DNA of 57,987 nucleotides from Pontibacillus marinus BH030004 = DSM 16465 (GTDB lineage Bacteria; Bacillota; Bacilli; Bacillales; BH030062): contig NZ_AULJ01000038.1 in the NCBI RefSeq assembly GCF_000425225.1, positions 1 to 57,987 of the forward strand, written 5' to 3'. Positions within the stretch are counted from its first letter, which is position 1; each line of letters starts with the position of its first letter. Both the position numbers and the translations under genes were made by a program. The notes under the pieces were generated by a model. It saw only the letters and a list, made by a program, of their open reading frames with translations, had not been told where the DNA came from and made no database searches. This document shows, piece by piece, positions 8,502 through 16,911 of the stretch.

Positions 8502-10289
8502 ATGAAACCAATGTTACCTACATTATCCGAAGAAGCTCCTAAAGGTGATGAATGGGTGTATGAAATTAAGTATGATGGGTTTCGAGTTACGTTAGAATGG
8601 TCTCAAGATCAGGTGAAACTGGTGAGCCGAAATGGAAATGATTTAACCTCTAAATTCCCTGAAATCAAGAATTTCTGTGAAGAACACCATGATACATACG
8701 CCAAGTTCCTCCCTTTAGTTTTGGATGGAGAACTTGTCATTTTGAATACGAAAATCCAAGCCAATTTCCCTATGCTTCAACAACGTAACAGAATGGGAAA
8801 CAAGAAACGAATCCAAGAGTCGGCTGAACAGCGTCCAGTGACATTTTTAGCTTTTGACATTCTGAAACATAAAGGAAAAGATACTGTAGAACTCCCTCTC
8901 AAAAAACGACGAAAACACCTTGAAGCTCTACCTTTTAAAACTGGGGAACGACTTCAGCTCGTTTCACAGTATGAATTCTATGACGACATATGGGAAAAAG
9001 TCATCCTCCATTTAGGAGAAGGAGTGGTGGCTAAGCGTTTAAATAGCAAGTACAAAGAAGGAGAGCGTACAAATAAATGGTTGAAGTTAAAAAATTGGCG
9101 TGTATTATCCGGCATTCTCAGCTCTTATAATCAGGAAAATGGGTACTTTTCTTTAAGGGTTTTTGAGGATGACGTGTTGAAAGAACTTGGCTCATGCAAG
9201 CACGGTCTATCTTCAGAGGATGGAGAAACACTCCGAACCTTTTTCACATCGAAAGGAACGAAAAAAGGGGAGCAATATAAGCTAAAACCGAGTGTATGCG
9301 TAGATGTAAAATGTCTGCATCAACAAAAAAATGATTTACGAGAACCGATGTTTGACTCATTTCGCTTTGATTTATCCCCAGAGGATTGTACCGAACAAAA
9401 AAAGCGATGGGATTTAGCTCAATTCCCAGACGTAAATATTACGCATCCTGATAAGGTTTTATGGCCTAAGCCTGGTTATAAAAAACGAAACCTTCTCTTA
9501 TATATGAGACGGATAGCACCTTATATCATGTCTTTTCTGAAGGACAAAAAGCTTACGGTTATTCGTTTTCCTGATGGAATTCATGAGGAATCTTTCTTTC
9601 AGAAACACTTACCCGACTATGCTCCTGATTATGTTGAATCTCTTGAACGTGATGGAGAGATTTATACGCTATGTCAAAATCTCTCGACTCTTATTTGGTT
9701 CAGTAACCAAGGAGCGTTAGAATACCATGTGCCTTTTGAGCGTATACATGAGCAGAACCCCCATGAAATTGTGTTTGACTTAGACCCTCCCTCTGACGAT
9801 GATTTCGGCATGGCGGTGCATGCAGCACAGTTGTTTAAACATCTCTTGGATAAGCTTGAGCTCGTTTCATTTGTCAAAACCTCTGGCGGAAAAGGAATGC
9901 AGATTCATATTCCAATTCCTAAGGACCGTTTAACATATGATGAAACAAGAGCCTTCACTGAAAAACTAGCTACATTGCTTGTGAAACAAGAGCCATCTAT
10001 GTTTACGATTGAACGCTTAAAGAAGAATCGTGGAAATCGTTTATATATTGATTACGTTCAACATGCAGAAGGAAAAACCATTATCGCACCGTATTCCCCA
10101 AGAGGCCGAGAGCATGCAACGGTTGCAACACCTTTATATTGGAGTGAAGTTGGGGAATCACTTTCACCAACAGATTTCACTATTGAGAATGTTTTGGAGA
10201 GAGTTGAGGAGCATGGATGCCCTTTTGCGAATTACTTTGATGTGGGTGAGCAACAAAACTTGGAACATATTTATCAGTTGATTGAATAA
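8502..10289 (+). CDS. ligD: Bifunctional NHEJ DNA ligase/polymerase LigD
   Basis: Two-domain end-joining enzyme, ligase first and polymerase second, as in B. subtilis YkoU. The ligase domain (about 1-300) has the nucleotidyl-transfer motif EIKYDGFR with catalytic Lys23, then LDGELVIL and GVVAKR and WLKLKNWR. The polymerase/primase domain (about 310-595) has the metal motif FDLDPP, SGGKGMQIHIPI and the later IDYVQHAEGKTIIAPYSPRG. No phosphoesterase domain is present, which is usual in Bacilli. The ribosome site GAGGTGAT sits directly ahead of the ATG. It partners the divergent ku. Confidence 0.95.
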   Translation: MKPMLPTLSEEAPKGDEWVYEIKYDGFRVTLEWSQDQVKLVSRNGNDLTSKFPEIKNFCEEHHDTYAKFLPLVLDGELVILNTKIQANFPMLQQRNRMGNKKRIQESAEQRPVTFLAFDILKHKGKDTVELPLKKRRKHLEALPFKTGERLQLVSQYEFYDDIWEKVILHLGEGVVAKRLNSKYKEGERTNKWLKLKNWRVLSGILSSYNQENGYFSLRVFEDDVLKELGSCKHGLSSEDGETLRTFFTSKGTKKGEQYKLKPSVCVDVKCLHQQKNDLREPMFDSFRFDLSPEDCTEQKKRWDLAQFPDVNITHPDKVLWPKPGYKKRNLLLYMRRIAPYIMSFLKDKKLTVIRFPDGIHEESFFQKHLPDYAPDYVESLERDGEIYTLCQNLSTLIWFSNQGALEYHVPFERIHEQNPHEIVFDLDPPSDDDFGMAVHAAQLFKHLLDKLELVSFVKTSGGKGMQIHIPIPKDRLTYDETRAFTEKLATLLVKQEPSMFTIERLKKNRGNRLYIDYVQHAEGKTIIAPYSPRGREHATVATPLYWSEVGESLSPTDFTIENVLERVEEHGCPFANYFDVGEQQNLEHIYQLIE

Positions 10290-10312
10290 GAGGGAAAGAC
10301 GTGACAGGTGTG

Positions 10313-10400
10313 CCGTTGTATGGCAGTAATGTGGAATAAGCTGGTGCGGGGTGGTTACGTTTCCATGCTGCCTGTTCCTTTCGGATGGGCGTGGGATTCC
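10313..10400. repeat. Partial copy of the palindromic repeat (head only)
   Basis: The segment ATGGCAGTAATGTGGAATAAGCTGG... continuing through GGTGCGGGGTGGTTACGT matches the head of the copies at 44285 and 57630. The shared words are TGGAATAAG, CTGGTGCGGGGTGGTT and CGTT (shown as parts of one stretch). The inner arms and central motif are not recognisable. The remainder up to 10460 is non-coding and has its own short GC-rich repeats. Confidence 0.6.
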
Positions 10401-10464
10401 ATCAGGTAGGTGCTGGATTACACCGGGTCGGCACTGCTTTCCATCGGGTTTGTGCCAAGCCATT

Positions 10465-10499
10465 AAAAAGTGCCCGTCCAAAAGTACAGGCACTTTTTA
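10465..10499 (-). terminator. Terminator of the glutamate dehydrogenase gene
   Basis: AAAAAGTGCC / GGCACTTTTT stem, 14-nt loop. A T-run on either strand makes it potentially bidirectional. It lies directly after the gudB-type stop codon. Confidence 0.85.
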
Positions 10500-10502
10500 A
10501 GT

Positions 10503-11756
10503 TTATCTTTCTTCATCAATCCAGCCACGGACGATCATTGCGTCGCCTAAACGCTTTACCGCTAGATAATAGGCTGCGTGGCGCATGCTTTTATCAATAT
10601 GGTTTCTCATATCATACACCTCTAAGAAAGCAGAAGACATATCTTTTTCTAGACGTTCATTTACTACTTTTTCAGCCCAATGATCGTGGGAATCATTTTG
10701 CATCCATTCAAAGGCAGATACCATAACCCCACCAGCATTACACAGAATATCTGGTATGACGAAGACTCCATTTTCATTTAAAATTTCGTCTCCCTTTTCA
10801 GTCGTTGGCCCATTTGCAGCTTCAGCCACAATTTTCGCCTTAATTTTAGGGGCTGTCTCTTCTGTAATTTGATTTTCAAGAGCAGATGGAATAAACACAT
10901 CGCACTCAACATCAAAGAGATCATCTGGATTCTTATCATCAGCGTACCCTTTTAGAGAACCGTTCGCTTCAACGTATTTAACCATTTCTGGGACGTTTAA
11001 ACCATTAGGGTCCGTTACAAGAGCATCAATATCTGATGCAGCTACTACCTTTACTCCTTTTTCATACAATGTAGCAGCTGTTACTGAACCTACATTCCCG
11101 AAGCCTTGAATAGCGACTGATGATTGTTGTGGATCCATATCAAGCTTCTTCATCGCTTCTAAAATATTGATCACAACACCTCGCCCTGTTGCCTCAACAC
11201 GACCTTCTGATCCACCAACTACTGGAGGTTTTCCTGTAATAAAACCAGGGATATTACGGCCACGTAGCTTGTAGAATTCATCCATCATCCAACCCATTAC
11301 ACGGCCATCTGTGTTGACATCTGGTGCTGGAATATCTTTTTGAGGTCCTATAACAGGTTCGATGTCCTGTATATATTGACGGCTTAATTGTTGAAGCTCT
11401 TTTCTGGAGAGTTCTCGAGGGTCAACCGTGATCCCTCCTTTTGCTCCTCCAAATGGAAGTTTTAAAATAGATGTTTTCAACGTCATCCACATTGATAATG
11501 CAATAACCTCTTGCTCATTTACATCTTTATGAAAACGAATACCGCCCTTTCCTGGTCCAAGAAGATTACTGTGAACTGAACGATAGCCTGTGTAGGTCTC
11601 CACACTTCCATCATCTCTTTCAAGAGTAATCGAGACGGTAATACAGTGCTTTGGATTCTTTAAAATCTGATAGACAGATGGTGATAACTCGAGCTCTTCC
11701 ACCACTTCGTTGATTTGTCGTTTTAGCCAATCAGTCGGATTCTGGTTATCCACCAA
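10503..11756 (-). CDS. gudB: NAD(P)-dependent glutamate dehydrogenase (GudB/RocG type)
   Basis: Oxidatively deaminates glutamate to 2-oxoglutarate and ammonium in the cytoplasm. It has 417 residues, close to the Bacillus enzymes. Visible motifs are LGPGKGGIRFH, LPFGGAKGGITVDP with the catalytic Lys, and the Rossmann motif GFGNVGS. The C-terminal IPDILCNAGGVMVSAFEW is also present. The likely start is TTG at 11756, seven bases after AAGGAG; GTG at 11753 is possible. It is monocistronic. I cannot separate GudB from RocG by sequence alone. Confidence 0.92.
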   Translation of the reverse strand: MVDNQNPTDWLKRQINEVVEELELSPSVYQILKNPKHCITVSITLERDDGSVETYTGYRSVHSNLLGPGKGGIRFHKDVNEQEVIALSMWMTLKTSILKLPFGGAKGGITVDPRELSRKELQQLSRQYIQDIEPVIGPQKDIPAPDVNTDGRVMGWMMDEFYKLRGRNIPGFITGKPPVVGGSEGRVEATGRGVVINILEAMKKLDMDPQQSSVAIQGFGNVGSVTAATLYEKGVKVVAASDIDALVTDPNGLNVPEMVKYVEANGSLKGYADDKNPDDLFDVECDVFIPSALENQITEETAPKIKAKIVAEAANGPTTEKGDEILNENGVFVIPDILCNAGGVMVSAFEWMQNDSHDHWAEKVVNERLEKDMSSAFLEVYDMRNHIDKSMRHAAYYLAVKRLGDAMIVRGWIDEER

Positions 11757-11874
11757 ATGCTCACTCCTTCGTCTTAGTCTATAAGACCTCTTCCCTATTG
11801 AACATTAGGTCGAAACCAGAATATAGAGATGGATGGGTTAGTCTGAAATCAAGGTTTTGTGTTTATAGAAAAAT

Positions 11875-12822
11875 TCAGCTAGGCTTTTTTGACAATTTTC
11901 TATAAACATAAAATTCATCCTGATTCCACTCTTGCATAACATCTTCTATCCATAAGACTTGCCATGGGTTGAACATGGTTTGACCGTGTTTATTAAATGA
12001 TAATTTCTCAGTTAACATGTAGGAAGCGTGCATGGGTAAGCCATCTTGGTTCTTCCAAACGATTACGTCAGCTTCTTGTATGTTTTTATCTTTAATCATT
12101 TCATAGTCTTCCGTTTGAAGTAAGTCTAAAAAACGATCTTCTTTCATCCATTCATGAATGTATTCGAAATTCCCTGTAGCACCTGTGATAGCTGCTGCAA
12201 GGCAATTGGATCCGTTAGCCACAGGGAATCTATCAAAATAAGGAGCTATTATAGGATTTCTCTTGCTAAGCTCAGAAACCTCACCTTTACTGAGCTCGTT
12301 ACAAAAAGCATAGTCTGACACCCACTCATTTGCATAAGCCATTAAGAGTGTTGCTTTAATTCGTGAAGATAGTGATCGAAAAGCTTGTCCTTGTAATAAA
12401 TAGATATTCTCTTGAGACGCTTCATCATAAAAAGAGGTTTCCTGTAACTTTGTCTGAAACTCTGTTTGATCCTTTTTATTTAACACATTTAAAAGCGGGG
12501 ATAATTCACTCTCTCGAAATATCATTCCCCTTCCCAAATCTAATTGTTCCTTCAGGATAAATTGACGAAGACCTTCATCTAATTTATGAAAATCTTGATT
12601 AGAAATCTTTACGACATAGTTTGCATTTCCTGCGACTCTCCATGTTAAAAAAGCTGTTTTCTCATCTAAAGAAATTTCGTTAGCTCGTGCTCTAGTAAAA
12701 TGATCAGCCTTAAAAAATGAAGGATTTTCTTTAAAGAAGAAAATGTCATGTGTAGGAACAAACTTTTCCTCCCAATGTTTCAAGATCTCCTCTGTTACTT
12801 GATAGCCTTTTACTTGATTCAT
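11875..12822 (-). CDS. Uncharacterised protein with a papain/NlpC-like C-terminal half
   Basis: I do not recognise the family with certainty. The 315-residue soluble protein has no signal peptide or membrane segment. The C-terminal part resembles NlpC/P60-type cysteine hydrolases. Cys207 lies in NGSNCLAAAITG at the head of a helix. EADVIVWKNQDGLPMHASYM follows, with His265 in the usual 'D-V-hydrophobic-hydrophobic ... H' arrangement, and then NPW near 285. The N-terminal 190 residues are helical and charged, without a recognised domain. It is a single gene with its own ribosome site (GGAGGAAG). A strong inverted repeat lies immediately upstream, suggesting dedicated control. The enzymatic role is inferred. 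Confidence 0.5.
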   Translation of the reverse strand: MNQVKGYQVTEEILKHWEEKFVPTHDIFFFKENPSFFKADHFTRARANEISLDEKTAFLTWRVAGNANYVVKISNQDFHKLDEGLRQFILKEQLDLGRGMIFRESELSPLLNVLNKKDQTEFQTKLQETSFYDEASQENIYLLQGQAFRSLSSRIKATLLMAYANEWVSDYAFCNELSKGEVSELSKRNPIIAPYFDRFPVANGSNCLAAAITGATGNFEYIHEWMKEDRFLDLLQTEDYEMIKDKNIQEADVIVWKNQDGLPMHASYMLTEKLSFNKHGQTMFNPWQVLWIEDVMQEWNQDEFYVYRKLSKKPS

Positions 12823-12840
12823 ATTTATAGCTTCCTCCGG

Positions 12841-12880
12841 TTTATATAGAGTTTTTCTTTTTAAAAACTTTCTATATAAA
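12841..12880. promoter_or_regulatory. AT-rich inverted repeat upstream of the papain-like gene
   Basis: TTTATATAGA-GTTTTT (from 12841) faces AAAAACTTTCTATATAAA (12863-12880). This is an imperfect dyad spanning 40 bp that ends about 20 bp before the start codon at 12822. The position is right for an operator or mRNA structure. No terminator-like T-run follows. Confidence 0.5.
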
Positions 12881-12947
12881 CTTTAAAAATTCCTTTAATT
12901 GGAATTGTAGAGAGTCTACCTTCTCTTTACTCTTTATCAAACCAAAA

Positions 12948-12979
12948 ACCCCGTATCACTCTAAAACGTGATACGGGGT
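12948..12979 (-). terminator. Terminator of the aminopeptidase gene
   Basis: Perfect stem ACCCCGTATCAC / GTGATACGGGGT, 8-nt loop. A T-run follows on the minus strand and a shorter T-run on the plus strand. Confidence 0.9.
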
Positions 12980-13004
12980 CTCTTTTTAAAACTAGCTATT
13001 CATT

Positions 13005-14246
13005 TTAGTCAAAGTCAATTGCCCAATTTCCGTTACGGAAGATTGGTTCTGTTGTACCGTCTTCCAGTACGCCGTCGATATCCATGTCAGCAGATCCCAT
13101 CATGAAGTCTTCATGAACCATACTGTCATTTACGCCATGCTTTGCTTTTTCATCCTTATCCATGCTAGAGCCGCCCTTAACGTTTGTTGGGTATGCCGCT
13201 CCAAGCGCTAAGTGACAAGAAGCGTTCTCATCGTATAGCGTATTATAGAAGATAAGCTCAGACTGAGAAATTGGAGATTCGTGTGGTACAAGTGCAACCT
13301 CACCAAGGTGACGCGCTCCTTCATCTGTATCAAGCAGATGCTTTAGTGTATCCTCTCCACTTTCTGCTTTAAAGTCAACTACCTTTCCATTTTCAAATGT
13401 TAAGGTAAAGTTATCGATTAAGTTACCTGCATAGTTTAATGGCTTCGTACTTGTTACCGTACCATTAACACCGTCTTTATGAGGCATCGTGAATACCTCT
13501 TCTGTTGGCATGTTCGGGTTGAACTTAACGCCCTCCTGGGACTTTGTATCTCCTCCATGCCAGATGTGGTTATCCACTAACTGGATAGAAAGGTCTGTAC
13601 CAGGTGCTTTATAAACAAGCTTTTTGTATTGCTTTTCATTCAGGTAAGCACGAGCTTTACGTAGTGTTGCATTGTGCTCTTCCCAAGCTTGGATTGGATC
13701 TTCTTGATCAATCCGTGTAATATGGAAAATTTGATCCCAAAGCTTTTCAATTGCTTCTTCCTCTGAAACATCAGGGAAAATTTTCTTCGCCCAGTTTGCT
13801 GTAGGAACAGAAACAATTGTCCAAGTTACTTTGTCGTTCATGACAGCTTGCTGATATTCTCGAAGTGCTTGCCCCATCGCTTTGTTTGCAGCAGCAATAC
13901 GCTCTGAATCAATATCTTTTAAAAGATCCGGGTTTGGACCATAAATCGTCATAATGGAAGCGCCATCATTTACGAAGTCCATGCGTTGATCTACAAGCCA
14001 TTGTGGTACATTTTCTAAAACATCCATCGATGCGTTTTTCATTTTTAAGTATGTAAGATCTTCATCTTTCCAATTCACGTGTACATTTTTTGCACCTGCT
14101 TCGTATGCTTTTCTCGCAACGATACGTACAAAATCTGCGTTTTGAACTTCTGCGTTAATGACTAACGCCTGTCCTTCCTGCAAATTGACCCCAGTTTGAA
14201 CCGCTAATTCAGCATATTTCTCTAATGTTTGCTGTGATGGTTTCAT
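13005..14246 (-). CDS. ampS: M29-family aminopeptidase (AmpS/PepS type)
   Basis: Metal-dependent cytosolic aminopeptidase of the thermophilic M29 family. The 413-residue protein has LEKYAELAVQTGVNLQEGQ at the N terminus and the characteristic metal-ligand blocks in its C-terminal half: GARHLGEVALVP (Glu), LIFYNTLYDENASCHLALG (His) and GVNDSMVHEDFMMGSADMDIDG (His, Glu, Asp). These are read as three separate blocks. I choose ATG at 14246 because GGAGGG lies six to seven bases upstream. The frame stays open 31 codons further, but that extension does not resemble the family. It is a single gene. Confidence 0.92.
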   Translation of the reverse strand: MKPSQQTLEKYAELAVQTGVNLQEGQALVINAEVQNADFVRIVARKAYEAGAKNVHVNWKDEDLTYLKMKNASMDVLENVPQWLVDQRMDFVNDGASIMTIYGPNPDLLKDIDSERIAAANKAMGQALREYQQAVMNDKVTWTIVSVPTANWAKKIFPDVSEEEAIEKLWDQIFHITRIDQEDPIQAWEEHNATLRKARAYLNEKQYKKLVYKAPGTDLSIQLVDNHIWHGGDTKSQEGVKFNPNMPTEEVFTMPHKDGVNGTVTSTKPLNYAGNLIDNFTLTFENGKVVDFKAESGEDTLKHLLDTDEGARHLGEVALVPHESPISQSELIFYNTLYDENASCHLALGAAYPTNVKGGSSMDKDEKAKHGVNDSMVHEDFMMGSADMDIDGVLEDGTTEPIFRNGNWAIDFD

Positions 14247-14362
14247 CGCTATCCCTCCAATAAATATTAGTCTCACATACTTAATTATCACACAAATGAC
14301 AGAACAAGTCATTTCATGTGTTGTAATAGCTCTATTCATTATCCTAAAACATTACGATAAAA

Positions 14363-14393
14363 AACCTCACTAGACATGGCATCCAGTGAGGTT
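14363..14393 (-). terminator. Terminator of the cystine transporter gene
   Basis: AACCTCACT / AGTGAGGTT stem with a 13-nt loop, a T-run on the minus strand, 8 bp from the stop codon. Confidence 0.85.
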
Positions 14394-14400
14394 ATAAGCG

Positions 14401-15798
14401 TTATATATCAGTTGTTTCCGATTCAATAGCTGATGGATTATTAAAGGTTTCTTGATTCAGGGTACCTGTAATCTTAGAGGTAATGGTCCCCGAAGTCATA
14501 GCACCATTAACATTCAATGCTGTACGTCCCATATCTATGAGAGGTTCTACCGTAATTAAAAGACCAGCTAAATAAACCGGAAGATTCATAGCTGATAACA
14601 CAATCAAAGCGGCAAAAGTAGCTCCACCACCTACACCTGCTACGCCGAATGAACTAATACCAATAATTAAAACAAGAGATATGATGAAGTCTAAGCTAAG
14701 AGGATCCACACCCACCGTAGGAGCAATCATCACCGCCAACATGGCTGGGTATATTCCTGCACACCCATTTTGTCCGATCGTGGCTCCAAACGAGGCAGAC
14801 ATATTCGCAATTCCCTCCTGAACACCAAGACTACTCTTTTGTGCTTGCACATTCAACGGGATGGTTCCAGCACTTGAACGGGATGTGAAGGCAAAACCTA
14901 GAACAGGAAGCACCTTTTTCACAAATGTAAATGGACTCAAGCCAAATAACGATATCATCATAAGATGAATGACAAACATAACAGCTAATGCAACATACGA
15001 AGCGAGAACAAATTTCCCAAGCTCCAGTATGCCTGCAAAATCTGTATGAGCTACGGTATTTGCCATGAGGGCCAAAATTCCAAAAGGAGTTAAACGTAAA
15101 ACAAGTGTCACGATTCTCATAACTACAGCGTAAGCGGCATTAATACCTTTTGTGAAAACCTCAGCTTGCTCTGGCGTCTTCCTTCGCACTCCCAACACAG
15201 CAACACCAATGAATACAGAGAAAATAACAACCGCAATCGTAGACGTGGCACGATCTCCTGTCATGTCCTGAAACGGATTCCTTGGTATGAATTGCAAAAT
15301 TTTATCTGGCGTCGACATACCTTCCAGACCTTCTAACCGCTGTTCAAGGGATTGACCTCTCGCTTCCTCGGCTTGCCCAACCTCAATTTGATCCGCATTT
15401 AAGTCAAATACAACTGAGGTACCTACCCCAACTAGAGCAGCAATCATAGATGTTCCTACTAATATCCCAATAATCCAGGCCGACATTTTTCCAAGCTCAG
15501 ATGAAGCTTTTAAATTAATGATGGACTGGATGATCGAAACCATAATGAGTGGAATGACAATCATGTACAATAAGCGAATATAGCCACTACCTACAATACT
15601 GTACCAATCTGTTGTGGTAGCTAAGACTTCTGACTCTGATCCATAAATCCATTGCAAGATAGCACCTAGCAAAATGCCTAGACCTAGCCCAAGAAATACA
15701 CGCTTACTAAACGAGACCTTTTGACGATGAAAATGCACTAAAACACCTATCAACGCAAGCATGACGACGATGTTTAAAAGAATCCAGAACGCCTCCAT
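14401..15798 (-). CDS. tcyP: L-cystine sodium symporter TcyP
   Basis: Dicarboxylate/amino-acid:cation symporter (DAACS) family member most like the TcyP/YhcL cystine importers. The 465-residue protein has eight or more membrane segments. The family's hairpin motifs are visible: FTSRSSAGTIPLNVQAQ (Ser-rich substrate loop, about residue 305) and SFGATIGQNGCAGIYPAML. The first helix plus charged loop (HFHRQKVSFSKRVFLGLGLG) is TcyP-like. The start at 15798 has AGGAGGGACGAG ahead of it; the longer frame lacks a site. The neighbouring LysR regulator and sulfite/sulfate-type exporter suggest a sulfur-handling neighbourhood. Confidence 0.88.
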   Translation of the reverse strand: MEAFWILLNIVVMLALIGVLVHFHRQKVSFSKRVFLGLGLGILLGAILQWIYGSESEVLATTTDWYSIVGSGYIRLLYMIVIPLIMVSIIQSIINLKASSELGKMSAWIIGILVGTSMIAALVGVGTSVVFDLNADQIEVGQAEEARGQSLEQRLEGLEGMSTPDKILQFIPRNPFQDMTGDRATSTIAVVIFSVFIGVAVLGVRRKTPEQAEVFTKGINAAYAVVMRIVTLVLRLTPFGILALMANTVAHTDFAGILELGKFVLASYVALAVMFVIHLMMISLFGLSPFTFVKKVLPVLGFAFTSRSSAGTIPLNVQAQKSSLGVQEGIANMSASFGATIGQNGCAGIYPAMLAVMIAPTVGVDPLSLDFIISLVLIIGISSFGVAGVGGGATFAALIVLSAMNLPVYLAGLLITVEPLIDMGRTALNVNGAMTSGTITSKITGTLNQETFNNPSAIESETTDI

Positions 15799-15906
15799 CT
15801 CGTCCCTCCTTGAAGTCAATTCCCTCACTGATTTCTATAGGGTTACTTCAATTTATGCTAAGGTCATGAATATATATTCTTACAGAAGAAAAAGGATCTG
15901 ATTTAT

Positions 15907-16806
15907 TTACACGGACGAATGGCGATGATCAACAAACTTTTTCAACACCTCTTTTAGAACAAGAGTAGACCTTGTATGCATAGGTTTATCTTTTAATAGG
16001 ATGGAAAAATTCCTATCTACTGTACCCTCTTCCACTTCCATTGTAGCTAGTGTATTTATTGATAGCTCTTTCCGAATGGCCCATAATGAGAGGAGCGTTA
16101 TCCCTAGGCCAGCTTCTACAGATTCCTTAATTATTTGGGTGCTTCCAAACTCCATACGGTGAGGCGGATCTATCCCCATTTGTTCAAAAAGCTTTTCAGT
16201 TGCTTCCCGTGTACCAGATCCTTTCTCTCTTATAATCCACGTTTCCTCTTCAAGTTGACTGGCTTTCACATCCCCCTGATGAGTAAGGTGATGGTCATGT
16301 GAGGCAATGACACACATTCTGTCAGCCGCTAGTGATTCCACTTGAAGTTGAGCGTCATCTACATCTCCCTCAACAATTCCAATATCGAGTTTCATATCAG
16401 CCACTTGCTCGGCAATCTCTTGCGTATTTCCAATAGTGATGCTTGGTTGAATTTCTGGATAGCCCTTCAATAGTTGAGCAATCACCCTTGGTAAAACGTA
16501 TTCTCCGAAAGTGTAGCTTGCACCAATTGATAAATCTCCCTTAGGTTCATGCTCTAAGTCATGTAGTAAATGATGCATCGTTTCAAAATGACCTATCATC
16601 TCTTTTGCATGCTCATACACGATACGTCCTTCTTTCGTTAACCTTATGACTTTGTTACTCCTGTCTAAAACCTGAACCCCCATGTCTCTCTCTAAATTTT
16701 TGATATATTGGCTTACGGCTGGTTGTGTCATATAGAGAGCTTCCGCAGCCCTCGAAAAGTTCCCACGCTCCACAACTTCTACAAAGACACGTAATGTTGT
16801 ATTCAC
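15907..16806 (-). CDS. LysR-family regulator (CysL-like)
   Basis: LysR transcription factor of 299 residues. The winged helix-turn-helix occupies about 1-60 (FVEVVERGNFSRAAEALYMTQPAVSQYIKNLE, seen as one helix-turn-helix) and the substrate-binding domain spans about 88-295. I place the start at GTG 16806 because GGAGGTGAAAG precedes it; an ATG nine codons upstream overlaps that site. It is divergent from the YeiH-type exporter. The 105-bp gap holds two dyads typical of LysR boxes, so it likely activates the exporter. Similarity to CysL (YwfK) and to YeiE-type partners of YeiH is my impression only. Confidence 0.85.
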   Translation of the reverse strand: MNTTLRVFVEVVERGNFSRAAEALYMTQPAVSQYIKNLERDMGVQVLDRSNKVIRLTKEGRIVYEHAKEMIGHFETMHHLLHDLEHEPKGDLSIGASYTFGEYVLPRVIAQLLKGYPEIQPSITIGNTQEIAEQVADMKLDIGIVEGDVDDAQLQVESLAADRMCVIASHDHHLTHQGDVKASQLEEETWIIREKGSGTREATEKLFEQMGIDPPHRMEFGSTQIIKESVEAGLGITLLSLWAIRKELSINTLATMEVEEGTVDRNFSILLKDKPMHTRSTLVLKEVLKKFVDHRHSSV

Positions 16807-16821
16807 CCTTTCACCTCCATC

Positions 16822-16854
16822 ATAAGCAATCACTTATGATTATCATTATAATCA
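16822..16854. promoter_or_regulatory. Two adjacent LysR-type operator dyads
   Basis: ATAAG-N6-CTTAT (16822-16837) abuts TGATTAT-CATT-ATAATCA (16837-16854). Both are perfect dyads in the divergent intergenic region between the LysR gene and the YeiH-type gene. LysR regulators typically bind a T-N11-A dyad next to a second activation site, as seen here. Confidence 0.65.
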
Positions 16855-16911
16855 TTTATTTCCCTTATAACAAACACTCTCATACCATAGATAGTAGAAG
16901 AGGTGTTACGG

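Noticed and set aside
10313-10460. Small RNA gene downstream of ligD
   Set aside because: The recognisable part is a partial copy of the palindromic repeat; no promoter-terminator unit of its own could be defined.
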